Origin: Constrictibacter sp. MBR-5
GTDB lineage: Bacteria; Pseudomonadota; Alphaproteobacteria; JAJUGE01
Length of the DNA: 45,794 nucleotides
Direction: 5' to 3'
Assembly (NCBI RefSeq): GCF_040549485.1
Contig: NZ_JBEPTK010000025.1
Span: 1 to 45,794 of the forward strand
Shown piece by piece: positions 34,124 to 45,253 of the stretch. Under the pieces are notes generated by a model. That model was not told where the DNA came from, ran no database searches, and saw nothing but the letters and a program-made list of their open reading frames with translations. The first letter of the stretch is position 1. Each line of letters begins with the position of its first letter. A program made the position numbers and the translations under genes.

Positions 34124-36384
34124 CGTGCGGCCTCCAACGCGATAGGCACCGGCGCACCAGGTCCTTCCGAAGCCACTGTCCGGCCTCGCATCGAGGGAAA
34201 CCTCAATGCGTTCGCCACGACGAGAATGGAGGAGAGCGACATGGCGACGGCGGCCATGAGAGGCGTGACATAACCGAGCAGCGCCACCGGGATCACGAGG
34301 ACGTTGTAGGCGATTGCCAGGGCCAGGTTCTGGTGTACGAGGCGGCGGGCCGTTGCGGCGATCGCGATGGCGTCGGGCACGGCCATCAGTCCGCGGCCGA
34401 AAAACACGAGGTCGGCCGCTGCGCGTCCGATATCGGCCGCATTCCCTGGAGCCATCGAGACATGGGCGGCGGACAGTGCCGGCGCATCGTTGAGCCCGTC
34501 CCCGACCATGAGGGTCCTACGACCGTTCCGGGCTAGTTCCTCCAGGCGGGTGACCTTGCCCTGCGGCAGGAGGCCTGAGCGGAATGCCGCGATGCCGAGG
34601 GCGGCTGCCATTCGGGAGACGGGTTCCCGGCGGTCGCCGGAGAGCATCTCGACCTCCAGCCCGGCGGCACGAAGCCCATTCACGGCCTGCCTTGCCTGGA
34701 GGCGGGGCGTATCCGAAAAGCTGAAGGATCCCAGGAACTCGCCGTTGCAGGTCAGCGTGCTACCCTGGTCCGTGCCGGAATGGGATGCCTCTCCCTGGGA
34801 GCGGACCCATTCGGCTTTTCCAAGCCGGTACACATTCGAGCCGATCCGTCCTTCGATCCCGAGCCCCGGCTGCTCCCGGAACTCCTCGACGTCCAGACGT
34901 CCCTCGGCGAGCGCCGCCACGGCGCGGGCTGCGGGATGTCGGGACCGGGCGGCCAGCGCCGCCGCGGCGGCAAGATGTTCGTGTGGGACGCTACAGTCCG
35001 TGACGCGCGGATCGCCGAGGGTCAGCGTGCCCGTCTTGTCGAAGACGACAGTGTCCACCTCGGCGAGCCGTTCGAGGCCGCTGCCGTCCTTGAGCGCGAT
35101 GCCCCGCTCGAACAGTCGCCGCGCGGCCATGACCTGCGCCATCGGGACCGCCAGGCCCAGCGCGCAGGGACAGGTGATGATGAGGACCGAAATCGCCACC
35201 GTCAGCGAGCGGTGCCAGTCTCCCGTCGCTGTCATCCAGCCGACGAACGCCAGCATCGCCAGCGCGTGCACGAACGGCGAATAGGCTGAAGCTGCGCGAT
35301 CCGCCAGCCGCCTGTATTTCGCGCGCCCGTGCTCTGCCGCCTCCATCAGACGGGCAATGCTCGCGACGAAGGAGTCCGCCACAGGCCGCGTCACCGTCAC
35401 CTCGAGCGATCCGTCGAGGTTCAGCATGCCCGCCAGGACGGAACTGCCCGGCTTCACGGGGAGTGAGGCCGCTTCTCCGGTGACGATGGCCGCATCCACG
35501 TCGGCGGATCCGGACGCCACCACCCCATCGAGCGGGATCCTTTCTCCCGGTGCGACGAGCACGCGCTCCTGCGGCGCGATCTCCTGGAGGGGCTTGTAGG
35601 AGACCTCGCCGTCGGGCGCGACGACCGCGGCACCCCGCGGCATCATCCGCGCGAGGCCCAGCACCGCGGTTCTGGCCTTGCTGCGCATCATGTGGTCGAG
35701 CGTGCGGCCGGCCAGCAGGAAGAAGATCAGCGACGTCACGGCGTCGAAATAGGCGTGTGGATTGTTCCGCAGGGTGTCGTGCAGGCTGAGCGCCAGTGCG
35801 AAGAGGATCCCGACGGAGATCGGCACATCCATGTTCGCCCGTCCGGATTTCGCCGCAGACCAGGCCGAGAGGAAGAAGACCCGCCCGGAATACAGGACGA
35901 CCGGCACCGCCAGCACCGCGGACAGGATATGGAAGAGATGCCGCGTACCTTCGCCGGCGCCCGACCACACCGACACCGAGAACAGCATGATATTGAACGC
36001 GCCGAAGCCGGCCACGGCGGTCGCGCGGACCAGTCTCCGCATCTCCTGGTTCGTTTCCGGCTCGTCGAGGGAGAAGAGGCTGGCGTCGTATCCGGCGGCG
36101 GCGAGAGCCTGGAACAGCGGCGGTGCCTTGCCGGCTTTACGCCATTTCACCGTGGCCCGTCGCGTGGTCAGGTTGAGACGCGCCGAGACGACTCCCTCGA
36201 GTGGCGTCAGTGCGGCCTCGATCGCGGCGATGCAGCCGCCGCAATGCGCCGACGGTACGGAAAGATCAGTTTGAAGAAGATCCTCGCCGACCGTCCGGCT
36301 CGCCAGACGTATCTCCTGGTCGGAAGGCCATCCCGACCGGGGCGCGTACTCGGCCGCTACCGCTCCGAAGGCGCAGCAACTCAC
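34120..36384 (-). CDS. ccoI: CcoI/FixI copper-exporting P1B-type ATPase
   Basis: 754 aa. An N-terminal CC motif (VSCCAFG), a heavy-metal-associated domain with C48-G-G-C51 (SVPSAHCGGC), eight membrane helices with the metal-path motif ITCPCALGLAVP, phosphorylation motif VFDKTGTLTLGDP and hinge motif VGDGLNDAPALSA. It supplies copper for the CuB site of CcoN. The GTG at 36384 is chosen because the family begins (M/V)SCC; it overlaps the DUF2189 gene stop by GTGA. Confidence 0.94.
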   Translation of the reverse strand: MSCCAFGAVAAEYAPRSGWPSDQEIRLASRTVGEDLLQTDLSVPSAHCGGCIAAIEAALTPLEGVVSARLNLTTRRATVKWRKAGKAPPLFQALAAAGYDASLFSLDEPETNQEMRRLVRATAVAGFGAFNIMLFSVSVWSGAGEGTRHLFHILSAVLAVPVVLYSGRVFFLSAWSAAKSGRANMDVPISVGILFALALSLHDTLRNNPHAYFDAVTSLIFFLLAGRTLDHMMRSKARTAVLGLARMMPRGAAVVAPDGEVSYKPLQEIAPQERVLVAPGERIPLDGVVASGSADVDAAIVTGEAASLPVKPGSSVLAGMLNLDGSLEVTVTRPVADSFVASIARLMEAAEHGRAKYRRLADRAASAYSPFVHALAMLAFVGWMTATGDWHRSLTVAISVLIITCPCALGLAVPMAQVMAARRLFERGIALKDGSGLERLAEVDTVVFDKTGTLTLGDPRVTDCSVPHEHLAAAAALAARSRHPAARAVAALAEGRLDVEEFREQPGLGIEGRIGSNVYRLGKAEWVRSQGEASHSGTDQGSTLTCNGEFLGSFSFSDTPRLQARQAVNGLRAAGLEVEMLSGDRREPVSRMAAALGIAAFRSGLLPQGKVTRLEELARNGRRTLMVGDGLNDAPALSAAHVSMAPGNAADIGRAAADLVFFGRGLMAVPDAIAIAATARRLVHQNLALAIAYNVLVIPVALLGYVTPLMAAVAMSLSSILVVANALRFPSMRGRTVASEGPGAPVPIALEAAR

Positions 36385-37205
36385 CCCTGGGCCTCCGGTC
36401 GCGACATCGCCCTGTAGGCATGCCACGTGGCATGTCCCAGCAGTGGAAACACCACGACCAAACCCACGAGCCAGGTCGCGACGCACACGAGGAACAAGGC
36501 GAACACGATCGCCCCCCAGGCCACCATCGGGACGATGTTGTTCCACACCAGCGCCATGCTCGTGCCCATGGCGGTCAGCGCATCAGCTCGCTGGTCGAGC
36601 AGCATGGGGATCGAGAACACGCTGATCGAGAAGGCGAAGGCGGCAAAGAGGCCGCCGATCGCGGTGCCGACGACCAGCATGGCCCATCCGGTCGGGCTGG
36701 TGAGGAGCAGGTCGACGATGTGCTCGATGCCGGGAAACGGCTTCACCCCGAAGAAGAGGGCGTAGATGAGGACGGCTGCCCGCATCCAGAGGAGGGTGAG
36801 GAGGCAGAGCAGGAGGCCCGTGAAGTAGACCTGAGCGCCCGACCGGGGCTTGGCCAAGAGCATCCGGGCCAGGGTAGTCCTCTCTCCGGCCTCTCTTTCC
36901 CGGCTTTTCGCATAGAGCCCGATCCCCAGGATGGGGGCCACGATCAGGAACCCCGCGAGCGCGGGAAACAGGATGTAGTCCTGCCCGAAATGCGTCAGAA
37001 GCCACACGAAGCCAGCGGAGAGCAGGAAGATGCCGAAGCCGTAGGCGAGACTGGGGCCTGGTTGGGCCGCCAGATCACGCCATCCCGCGGCCAGCCACCG
37101 CATGCCGGCATTCGTCGGCAGGTGCCGCTTCCAGCGCTCGTTCCTGGTTTCCTCGATGCTGGAGGTCTCGCTCAGCAGCCAGTAGCCCTCGTCCGGTCCG
37201 CTCAT
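36381..37205 (-). CDS. DUF2189 integral membrane protein
   Basis: 274 aa with about six membrane helices. Recognisable: GWRDLAAQPGPSLAYGFGIF, FPALAGFLIVAPILGIGLYA and WLVGLVVVFPLLGHATWHAY, typical of the DUF2189 family. GAGGAG lies 6 bases before the ATG. It sits inside the cbb3 operon, between the 66-aa protein and ccoI, where ccoG/ccoH usually lie. Its role in oxidase assembly is unproven. Confidence 0.88.
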   Translation of the reverse strand: MSGPDEGYWLLSETSSIEETRNERWKRHLPTNAGMRWLAAGWRDLAAQPGPSLAYGFGIFLLSAGFVWLLTHFGQDYILFPALAGFLIVAPILGIGLYAKSREREAGERTTLARMLLAKPRSGAQVYFTGLLLCLLTLLWMRAAVLIYALFFGVKPFPGIEHIVDLLLTSPTGWAMLVVGTAIGGLFAAFAFSISVFSIPMLLDQRADALTAMGTSMALVWNNIVPMVAWGAIVFALFLVCVATWLVGLVVVFPLLGHATWHAYRAMSRPEAQG

Positions 37206-37215
37206 CAGTCACTCC

Positions 37216-37416
37216 TCAGCAGGCGGATTTCGCCGCCCTGAAGCTGCCGGGTCCGGTACCGGCTTCCTTCAGGTGGGGCACACAGTCCGGCTGCGAGCCG
37301 ACCGCGACGTAGACCAAGTGGATGTTGGCTGCGGCCAGCAGCAACAGCGCCGCCGGGACAAGGGTCCAGACGAGGAGCCGCACCTTCCTTCGCCTCTTGC
37401 CGGGAGCGGGCGTCAT
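37216..37416 (-). CDS. Small membrane protein in cbb3 operon (66 aa)
   Basis: MTPAPGKRRRKVRLLVWTLV, one membrane helix, then NIHLVYVAVGSQPDCVPHLK and a tail ending FRAAKSAC. The C-x-P-H pattern and terminal Cys could bind metal. I recall similar small proteins in cbb3 clusters of some alphaproteobacteria, without a known function. The ATG overlaps the ccoP stop (ATGA), and the gene ends 10 bases before the DUF2189 gene, so it is part of the operon. Confidence 0.8.
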   Translation of the reverse strand: MTPAPGKRRRKVRLLVWTLVPAALLLLAAANIHLVYVAVGSQPDCVPHLKEAGTGPGSFRAAKSAC

Positions 37417-38294
37417 GGCGTCTCCACCCCCAAGGAGTGCACGTACAGCGCGAGGATCTTGATCTCGGCGTCCGTGAGGCGCTCGTCCCAGGTCGGCATG
37501 TGGCCTTGCCTGCCGCCGTGAACCGTGGCGATGATGGTGTCGAGGTCGCCGCCGTAGACCCAATAGTCGTCGGTGAGGTTGGGGGCGCCGAGTTCCCGCG
37601 TTCCCCGGGCGTCCTCGGCGTGGCATGCCGCGCAATTGGCCAGATAGACTTCCCGTCCGGCTTCCAGGGTGTCGACGTTCTGGGGGGTCGAATAGTCGGG
37701 ATTGCTGAGGGAATAGACGTAGGCGGCGGCAGTCTTCACCTCCTCGCGATTGAGGATGCCGTCGCGGCCGAAGGAGGGCATCTGCCCGATCCGGCTCTCC
37801 GGATGTTCGGCGTTGATGCCGACGCGCATCGTCTGGGCGATCTCTTCCACGCTGCCGCCCCAGAGCCAGTCGTCGTCCGTAAGATCGGGATAGTTCGCCC
37901 GGCCCCTGCCCTCGACGCCATGACAGACGGCGCAGTTGTCACCGAACAGCTGATGCCCGCTGCGACGGACGATGGACATGAGTTGCTGATCGGCGCGGAT
38001 CTCGTCGAAGTCGGCAGTCTCGATGCGTCCCACCCAGGCGGCACGTTCGGCCTGCGCCCTGACGAGGTCCTGTTCCACGGTCTTCCACTGATCCGTATCG
38101 AGCAGGCCCTTGGTGTAGGTCGTCCCGAGCGGCCATGTCGGCATCAGAAACCACACCACGACTGCGAAGACGTGCGTCACGATCAGGAAGATGAGCACGC
38201 CACGCGGCACCGGCGTATCGAGTTCGGTGATGCCGTTCCACTCGTGGCCAGTGGTCCTGTGACCACTGACGGGATCGCGCTGCTCTACTTCCAT
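37413..38294 (-). CDS. ccoP: CcoP, diheme cytochrome c subunit of cbb3 oxidase
   Basis: 293 aa. Start region ending HEWNGITELDTPVPRG, one membrane helix (~33-52), then two class I cytochrome c domains with C121-A-V-C-H and C221-A-A-C-H. Axial methionines are seen in GQMPSFG and GHMPTW. It passes electrons to CcoO/CcoN. The ATG at 38294 lies inside the end of ccoQ (10-base overlap). Confidence 0.96.
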   Translation of the reverse strand: MEVEQRDPVSGHRTTGHEWNGITELDTPVPRGVLIFLIVTHVFAVVVWFLMPTWPLGTTYTKGLLDTDQWKTVEQDLVRAQAERAAWVGRIETADFDEIRADQQLMSIVRRSGHQLFGDNCAVCHGVEGRGRANYPDLTDDDWLWGGSVEEIAQTMRVGINAEHPESRIGQMPSFGRDGILNREEVKTAAAYVYSLSNPDYSTPQNVDTLEAGREVYLANCAACHAEDARGTRELGAPNLTDDYWVYGGDLDTIIATVHGGRQGHMPTWDERLTDAEIKILALYVHSLGVETP

Positions 38295-38455
38295 GGCTTG
38301 TCGTCCTGGTCGAGGATGCTCTTCTTGGCCGATTCGAAGCGCTTCCTGTTCGAAGGCCAAAACGTGTAGACGAGTACGCAGATCGCGAGCGCGATCAGGT
38401 AGAACAGCCCCCAGCTCTTCGAGAAGGCGACGAGACTGTCGTGGTCGATGTCCAT
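38285..38455 (-). CDS. ccoQ: CcoQ, small subunit of cbb3 oxidase
   Basis: 56 aa, easily missed because of its size. MDIDHDSLVAFSKSWGLFYL, a single helix (IALAICVLVYTFWPSNRKRF), then AKKSILDQDDKPWK. The W-P-x-N-R-x-R-F and D-x-D-x-K-P-W motifs are typical of FixQ/CcoQ, which stabilises the complex. It lies between ccoO (19-base gap) and ccoP (overlapping). Confidence 0.93.
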   Translation of the reverse strand: MDIDHDSLVAFSKSWGLFYLIALAICVLVYTFWPSNRKRFESAKKSILDQDDKPWK

Positions 38456-38474
38456 TCCGTCTCCTCCTCTCCGG

Positions 38475-39230
38475 TCAATTGATGGGTTTCGGTACTTCCT
38501 CGGGCGCGGCAGTGCCGAGATACGCCGCGGCGGTCAGCCTCCCGAGGACCTGAAGATAAGCGACGAGAGCGTCCATCTCGGTGACGCGCGTGGCGACGCC
38601 GTCGAACGCTCTCACTTGCGTGTCCTCGCCGTAGCGTTCCGAGACGCCTTCGGCGGCGGAGCCGCTGTCGGGCGTCGCCTGTCCGTACGCGTCCCTGGCG
38701 GCGTTCCCGATCATCTCGTCGGTATAGGGGACGCCGACCGCCCGCAGCGCCTCGAGATGCAGCGGCAGATCGTCCAGCTTCAACGTGTTCCGCGCCAACC
38801 AGCGGTAGGCAGGCATGTTGGATTCCGGCACGACGTCCCGCGGGTTCGTCAGATGGGCGACGTGCCAGAAGTCGCTGTACTTGCCGCCGACGCGGGCGAG
38901 GTCCGGCCCGGTGCGCTTCGAGCCCCAGAGCATCGGGTGATCGTACTTGGATTCGACGGCGAGCGAGTACGGCCCATAGCGCTCGACCTCGTCGCGCAGC
39001 GTGCGGATCATCTGGCTGTGGCAGGCGTAGCAGCCCTCGCGCATATAGATGTTGCGGCCGGCGAGTTCGAGCGGCGTGTACATGCGCATGTCCGGCGTTT
39101 CCTCGACGGTCTCGTCGATGGTGAACAAGGGAGCGATCTCGACGATGCCCCCGACACTGGCTGCCGCGATGATCGCGAGCACGAAGCCGATGGCCGAGCG
39201 CTCCAGCCTGCGGTGAAACAATTCGGGCAT
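38475..39230 (-). CDS. ccoO: CcoO, monoheme cytochrome c subunit of cbb3 oxidase
   Basis: 251 aa. One N-terminal helix, then [21 protein letters not shown] with heme motif C67-Y-A-C-H71, [38 protein letters not shown] and the axial Met in [11 protein letters not shown]. Complete and of usual length. ccoN ends 4 bases upstream. Confidence 0.96.
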   Translation of the reverse strand: MPELFHRRLERSAIGFVLAIIAAASVGGIVEIAPLFTIDETVEETPDMRMYTPLELAGRNIYMREGCYACHSQMIRTLRDEVERYGPYSLAVESKYDHPMLWGSKRTGPDLARVGGKYSDFWHVAHLTNPRDVVPESNMPAYRWLARNTLKLDDLPLHLEALRAVGVPYTDEMIGNAARDAYGQATPDSGSAAEGVSERYGEDTQVRAFDGVATRVTEMDALVAYLQVLGRLTAAAYLGTAAPEEVPKPIN

Positions 39231-39234
39231 GATT

Positions 39235-40878
39235 CTACTCCGCCGGGGCGGCGACAGCGCCGGTCAGGGGAGCATCCGCCTCCGCGGGCTCCGCCACGGG
39301 AGCGGTGCGGGCCGTCATCCATATGTTGTAGCTGCCCACGATGGCACCGATCAGGAACAGCAGTCCGCCGATGGCGCGCGCCACGTAATACGGGAACATC
39401 GCGACCAGCGAATCGATGAAGGAGTAGGCGAGCGTGCCGTCCTCGGTGTAGGTCCGCCACATCAGGCCCTGGATGATGCCGGAGTTCCACATCGCGAAGA
39501 CGTAGATCAGCGTTCCGGCGAGTGAGAGCCAGAAATGCACTTCGACCAGCGCCGGCGAGTACATACGCTCGCGTCTCCAGAGAGACGGGACCAGCGTATA
39601 GAACGAGCCGAAGGTGATCAGCGCGACCCATCCGAGTGCGCCGGCATGAACGTGGCCGACGGTCCAGTCGGTGTAGTGCGACAGCGCGTTCACAGGCCGG
39701 ATCGCCATGAACGATCCCTCGAAGGTCGAGAGCCCGTAGAACACCGCGGCGACCATGATGAAACGGAGTGTCGCGTCGTCCCTGACTTTATGCCAAGCGC
39801 CGTTGAGGGTGAGGAGAGCATTGCCGGCCGACGCCCATGACGGCACCAGCAGCATCACGGAGAATGTCATGCCCAGCGTCTGCACCCAGTGGGGCAGGGC
39901 GGTGTAATGCAGGTGGTGCGAGCCGGCCCACATGTAGAAGAAGGTGATCCCCCAGAAGCTTAGGATCGAAAGGCGATAGGAAAAGATCGGTCGCTGCGCC
40001 CGAACGGGCAGGTAATAGTAGAGCATCCCCAGGAATCCCGCCGTCAGGAAGAAGGCGACGGCGTTGTGGCCATACCACCACTGCACCATCGCATCCTGGA
40101 CGCCCGGCCAGACCGTGTAGCTCTTCGCGTGTCCCAGCGACACCGGAACGGCGATGTTGTTGACGATGTGGAGGATGGCGACGACGAGGATGAAGGCCAG
40201 AAAGTACCAGTTGGCAACGTAGATGTGGGGCTCCTTCCGCCGCGCCAGCGTGCGCAGATAGAGCACGAAGTACGTTACCCAGACGACCACGAGCCAGATG
40301 TCGGCGTACCACTCCGGCTCGGCATACTCCTTCGATTGGGTGACGCCCACGAAGTAGCCGGTCACGGCCAGCACGCAGAACAGGTTGTAACCGATCAGGA
40401 CGAACCAGGGTGAAAGCTGGTCGGGCAGGCGTGCCCGCGATGTTCGCTGAACGACATGAAACGACGTCGCAATCAGGGCATTCCCGCCGAAGCCGAAGAT
40501 CACACCGGTGGTATGGGCGGGTCGCAAGCGGCCGAAGCTCGCCCACGCCTGATCGAAGGTGAAGTCCGGATAAGCCAGAAGCACGGCCACCCATACCCCA
40601 ATGAACATGCCGAAGACCGCCCACGCCATCGAGATGGCGATTCCGGCCTTGATGGGCTCGTCATAGTAGCGCGCAAGACGCTCCTCGCCCGGCTCCGGTT
40701 CCTGATACGCATGGACCACGGCGAACGTGCACGCCAACCCGAACAGCAGGATGATGAACCCGTGCATACCGAGTGCGTCCTGGCGTCCTGCGGCAGCCAG
40801 AATGAGCCCGCACAAGGCGACCGCGGCGGATATCACCAGTGCGAGTTGACGCTCGGTGGCAGTGAGTGTTGCGGCCAT
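39235..40878 (-). CDS. ccoN: CcoN, catalytic subunit of cbb3 oxidase
   Basis: 547 aa with about 12-14 helices. Heme and CuB ligands are visible in [54 protein letters not shown] and [20 protein letters not shown]. It reduces O2 to water with high affinity and pumps protons. The ATG at 40878 is preferred; a GTG at 40890 is possible. First gene of the operon. No FNR box was found in the 290 bases upstream. Confidence 0.95.
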   Translation of the reverse strand: MAATLTATERQLALVISAAVALCGLILAAAGRQDALGMHGFIILLFGLACTFAVVHAYQEPEPGEERLARYYDEPIKAGIAISMAWAVFGMFIGVWVAVLLAYPDFTFDQAWASFGRLRPAHTTGVIFGFGGNALIATSFHVVQRTSRARLPDQLSPWFVLIGYNLFCVLAVTGYFVGVTQSKEYAEPEWYADIWLVVVWVTYFVLYLRTLARRKEPHIYVANWYFLAFILVVAILHIVNNIAVPVSLGHAKSYTVWPGVQDAMVQWWYGHNAVAFFLTAGFLGMLYYYLPVRAQRPIFSYRLSILSFWGITFFYMWAGSHHLHYTALPHWVQTLGMTFSVMLLVPSWASAGNALLTLNGAWHKVRDDATLRFIMVAAVFYGLSTFEGSFMAIRPVNALSHYTDWTVGHVHAGALGWVALITFGSFYTLVPSLWRRERMYSPALVEVHFWLSLAGTLIYVFAMWNSGIIQGLMWRTYTEDGTLAYSFIDSLVAMFPYYVARAIGGLLFLIGAIVGSYNIWMTARTAPVAEPAEADAPLTGAVAAPAE

Positions 40879-41168
40879 GCGGGCAGTCACTTTTTCCGAT
40901 CATCGGGGGGAGGGAGCACGGGGGGCTGGTGTCGATGGTGCTCTGATGGTGCGCGGCGGGGTCCTGCAGGGCGCAGGGCATCGATGCGGAGGTTGCCGGA
41001 TCCGGCCGGTATATTTTCCGGCGAGCCACGGAGTCTCGTAGGTCGCGAATTGTGCGGACCGAACATAGGGCCATGGTACCCCCGAAGTCGGCTATGGCAA
41101 GACAGAGCGCGCGAGCATGGCGAGGGACCTGGGGTTTGGGAACATCAGGGCCATCGCCTGACGGGGAA
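40879..41168. other. ccoN upstream region
   Basis: No gene seen. It contains a short CCGGATCCGG dyad followed by CCGGTATATTTTCCGG. No TTGAT-N4-ATCAA or TTGCG-N4-CGCAA box is present, which is unusual for a cbb3 operon. Confidence 0.5.
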
Positions 41169-42599
<1,431 letters not shown>

Positions 42600-43096
42600 T
42601 TATGGCGCTTTCCTGTGCAGCGTCGACCGGAAATCGACGTCACCTCAGACGGCGAACACACTTCCGCCTCTGCGACAGGCAGTTAACAGGCGCCATTTAT
42701 GACGCTTGGCTGCGCAGCCTGGGGGCACCCAATCTCGTGTCGCCCTCCTCGTCGCTCGCGCCGCCGAGGTGGCGCGGACCTTCAAGCCGCTGCTGCAGCA
42801 CGGCCGATCCCTGTCACTGACGACCGCGTGAGGCTGACGGTGAACGTCCAACTTGAATTTTCGGTGGTTCCCACCGCGAACCGCAAGAAGTGACGGTCGA
42901 TCGGTGGCTGGTCAACCTCCGGGAGTTCGGGACCTGGTAGCCCTACCGTCTGGTGAAACTGATGCCAATCCTTGATCACGACAGCGGAGGGGCTAAGTGA
43001 GATACCAGCCACCGCAAGCTACCGAGAATGCGGTGCGCTAAAGGGCAAGATGGCGCAGCCGCCAGTGCCGCTGCATCGATACAGAGGGAAGAGTGG

Positions 43097-43180
43097 ATGA
43101 AGGATCAGCGGATCTTGTGGGGCGTCCTTCTGGTTGCGGTCGCCTTGTTCATGGTGTGGAACCTAGGGTTGTTCGCCTGA
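43097..43180 (+). CDS. 27-aa single-helix membrane micro-protein, copy 2
   Basis: MKDQRILWGVLLVAVALFMV then WNLGLFA, stop. Differs from copy 1 by G to V, L to F and G to V, all helix-compatible, with additional silent changes (GTG to GTC for Val, TTA to CTA for Leu). The upstream GAGGGAAGAGTGG is identical in both copies. Its FNR box is damaged, so its expression may differ. Confidence 0.55.
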   Translation: MKDQRILWGVLLVAVALFMVWNLGLFA

Positions 43181-43236
43181 CGCTCCAGGGCAACGAGCGG
43201 CGCAAGTGCTACATCCGACACCATGCGCTCGCCGCT

Positions 43237-43689
43237 ATGCTGTTTTTCGCCTTCGTGACGCCCGCAGCACCAGCCTCTTCAGCCACCAGCTCTCTATGCA
43301 AGATCAAGCCGAGGACGAACTGCACGGGGGTTGATCTTTCAGGCCGTGATCTCGCCGGCGCCAGCCTCTCCGACGCCGATCTGTCAGGCGCTAACCTGGC
43401 AGGAGCGAACCTGAGCGGCGTCGATCTTTACAGCACCAACCTGTCAGGCGCAGTGCTCGTCGGTGCGCAACTCACAGGCGCAATCCTTAACCGGGCGGAT
43501 TTGTCGAACGCCAACCTGTCGCGAGCGGATTTGACAGCCGCCGACATACGGGCGGCAGACTTATCCGGCGCCGACCTGTCGAACGCAAAGCTCGATCGGG
43601 CGGAGTTCACCTACAGCGACCTGAGCGGCGCCACGTGGACCGACGGGCAAACCTGCGCGCCTGGTTCCGTAGGCGCCTGTAAGCCCTAG
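43237..43689 (+). CDS. Exported pentapeptide-repeat protein, copy 2
   Basis: 150 aa from the ATG at 43237. The position of the copy 1 start codon reads ATC here, so translation must begin about 11 codons further in, giving a shorter signal peptide (MLFFAFVTPAAPASSA) or an unannounced upstream start. The Cys linker (CKIKPRTNC), ~18 pentapeptide repeats and the Cys tail (GACKP) are conserved with copy 1. Function unknown. Confidence 0.7.
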   Translation: MLFFAFVTPAAPASSATSSLCKIKPRTNCTGVDLSGRDLAGASLSDADLSGANLAGANLSGVDLYSTNLSGAVLVGAQLTGAILNRADLSNANLSRADLTAADIRAADLSGADLSNAKLDRAEFTYSDLSGATWTDGQTCAPGSVGACKP

Positions 43690-43849
43690 CTCTCGCCGAC
43701 GGCGGAGGTGAGGCGGCGCGTGCAGCAGTGGCCTACCCATTGCTCTCACACAAGGAGCGAGAGTTCATCGCTCAAGCCGCTCACCGACAAGCTGGTCCGG
43801 TGACGCAATCCTATAAGGGGCGCCGATAAAGCGGCGATTGGGCTGTTTC

Positions 43850-45004
43850 CTAGATCCTCGCAGAGGCTAATGCTTCTTCGAGATCGGAGATGAGATCGGA
43901 CTGGTTCTCGAGCCCAACCGAGAGCCTTAGTAGGTTATGCCCGATGCCAGCGGCCCGTAGAGCATTGGGCGAGAGACTCGCGTGTGTCATCGTGGCGGGA
44001 TGAGCAACCAAGCTCTCGACACCACCCAGCGACTCCGCCAGGGTGAATACCTGAACGTGCTCCACGAACTTCCGCACACTCTCTGGGCCACCCGCGATTT
44101 CGAAGCTGAGCATTGCGCCGAATCCGCGCTGCTGTCGGGCAGCGATCGCATGGCCGGGATGGGAGGGCAACCCCGGATAGTGGACGGCATCGACCATCTT
44201 ATGCGCGGAGAGATATTCCGCTACGGCAGCCGCGTTGCGTTGCTGGTATTCGATCCGAGGGAAGAGTGTCCGGATGCCGCGAAGCGTCAGGAAGGCATCG
44301 AAGGGAGCACCTGTCACACCGGTCATGTTTGCCCAGGCTTTAAGGTGCTCCACCATGTCCGCATCGGCAGCGACGACGGCGCCGCCGACCACGTCGGAGT
44401 GACCGTTCAGATATTTGGTGGTGGAGTGAACGACCATGTGCGCGCCGAGCGAGATGGGCCGCTGCAGCGCTGGGGATAGGAACGTGTTATCCACCACGAT
44501 CTTTGCGCCGACTGCTCTCGCCCGTGCGGACACCATCTCGATGTCAGTGATCCGCATCAGCGGGTTGCTGGGCGTCTCCAGGAGCACGAGAGCCGGGCGC
44601 TCTTCGAGTGCGGCAACGACCGTCTCCTCCCGCGTCTGATCAACGAGCGCCAGGCGGAAGTGGCCTTGGGCCGCGCGGGCCGAGAGCAGGCGAAGAGTGC
44701 CACCGTAACAGTCATGCGGCGCGATCAGCAGGTCATCAGGCTTTAGGATCGTCAGCACCAGATCGATGGCGGCCATCCCCGAAGAGGTTATGATCGCGCC
44801 GGCCCCGCCCTCAAGGCGGTTGATCGTGTCGGACAATTGGTCGCGCGTCGGATTCGTGGCGCGTGAATAGTCGTAGCCACGGTGCGCGTCGAAGCCGGTG
44901 AATTCATAGGTGCTCGACAGGTAGAGCGGCGGAACTACCGCGCCGTATGCCTTGTCCTCGGCCACACCATTCGCTGCGGCAATGGTCTCAGGTGAAAGTT
45001 CCAT
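43850..45004 (-). CDS. metB: Cystathionine gamma-synthase-type PLP enzyme
   Basis: 384 aa of the Cys/Met-metabolism PLP family. Motifs: YDYSRATNPTRDQLSD, SSGMAAIDLVL, the aspartate of VVDNTFLSP and PLP lysine K197 in HSTTKYLNGHSDVVGG, and a C-terminal SLGGVESLVAHPATMTHAS. The family makes cystathionine from an activated homoserine and cysteine, or cleaves it; MetB is the best fit, but a cystathionine gamma-lyase cannot be excluded. Convergent with the pentapeptide gene and divergent from the nuclease gene. Confidence 0.9.
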   Translation of the reverse strand: MELSPETIAAANGVAEDKAYGAVVPPLYLSSTYEFTGFDAHRGYDYSRATNPTRDQLSDTINRLEGGAGAIITSSGMAAIDLVLTILKPDDLLIAPHDCYGGTLRLLSARAAQGHFRLALVDQTREETVVAALEERPALVLLETPSNPLMRITDIEMVSARARAVGAKIVVDNTFLSPALQRPISLGAHMVVHSTTKYLNGHSDVVGGAVVAADADMVEHLKAWANMTGVTGAPFDAFLTLRGIRTLFPRIEYQQRNAAAVAEYLSAHKMVDAVHYPGLPSHPGHAIAARQQRGFGAMLSFEIAGGPESVRKFVEHVQVFTLAESLGGVESLVAHPATMTHASLSPNALRAAGIGHNLLRLSVGLENQSDLISDLEEALASARI

Positions 45005-45253
45005 GATTGGGCTCCATCCGCTGCTGGCTTTACCATCCGTCGGTCACGCGGCTACGCGCTAAGAGTGATCGTGTCGCAGGAAGCGCTCTCGTCCCTGCCC
45101 GAAGCTCGGCGATCGCGAGTGCACGTGGGAAGAGTGCTCGCCGAAGCTCGGATCGCGCTGGACCCGCTTCGCGTCTACGCCTGGATTTGCATCGGCGCGT
45201 CAGGCGTGACCGCGATCACCCCCTGATCGGGGACATCCTGTCACGGTATCGAT

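Larger units (their letters stand above)
42700..43860. repeat. Duplicated block, copy 2 (micro-ORF + pentapeptide gene)
   Basis: Counterpart of 29524-30600 in the same orientation. The leader retains GTGAGGCTGACGGTGAACGT and AAGTGACGGTCGATCGG; the FNR box is damaged (TTGATCACGACAGC at 42973). An extra ~80 bp lies between the pentapeptide gene and the shared tail at about 43825. Confidence 0.85.

Noticed and set aside
45005-45120. Possible SAM-type riboswitch before metB
   Set aside because: The leader lacks the conserved pseudoknot segments of SAM-II or the SAM/SAH class as far as I can tell by eye.
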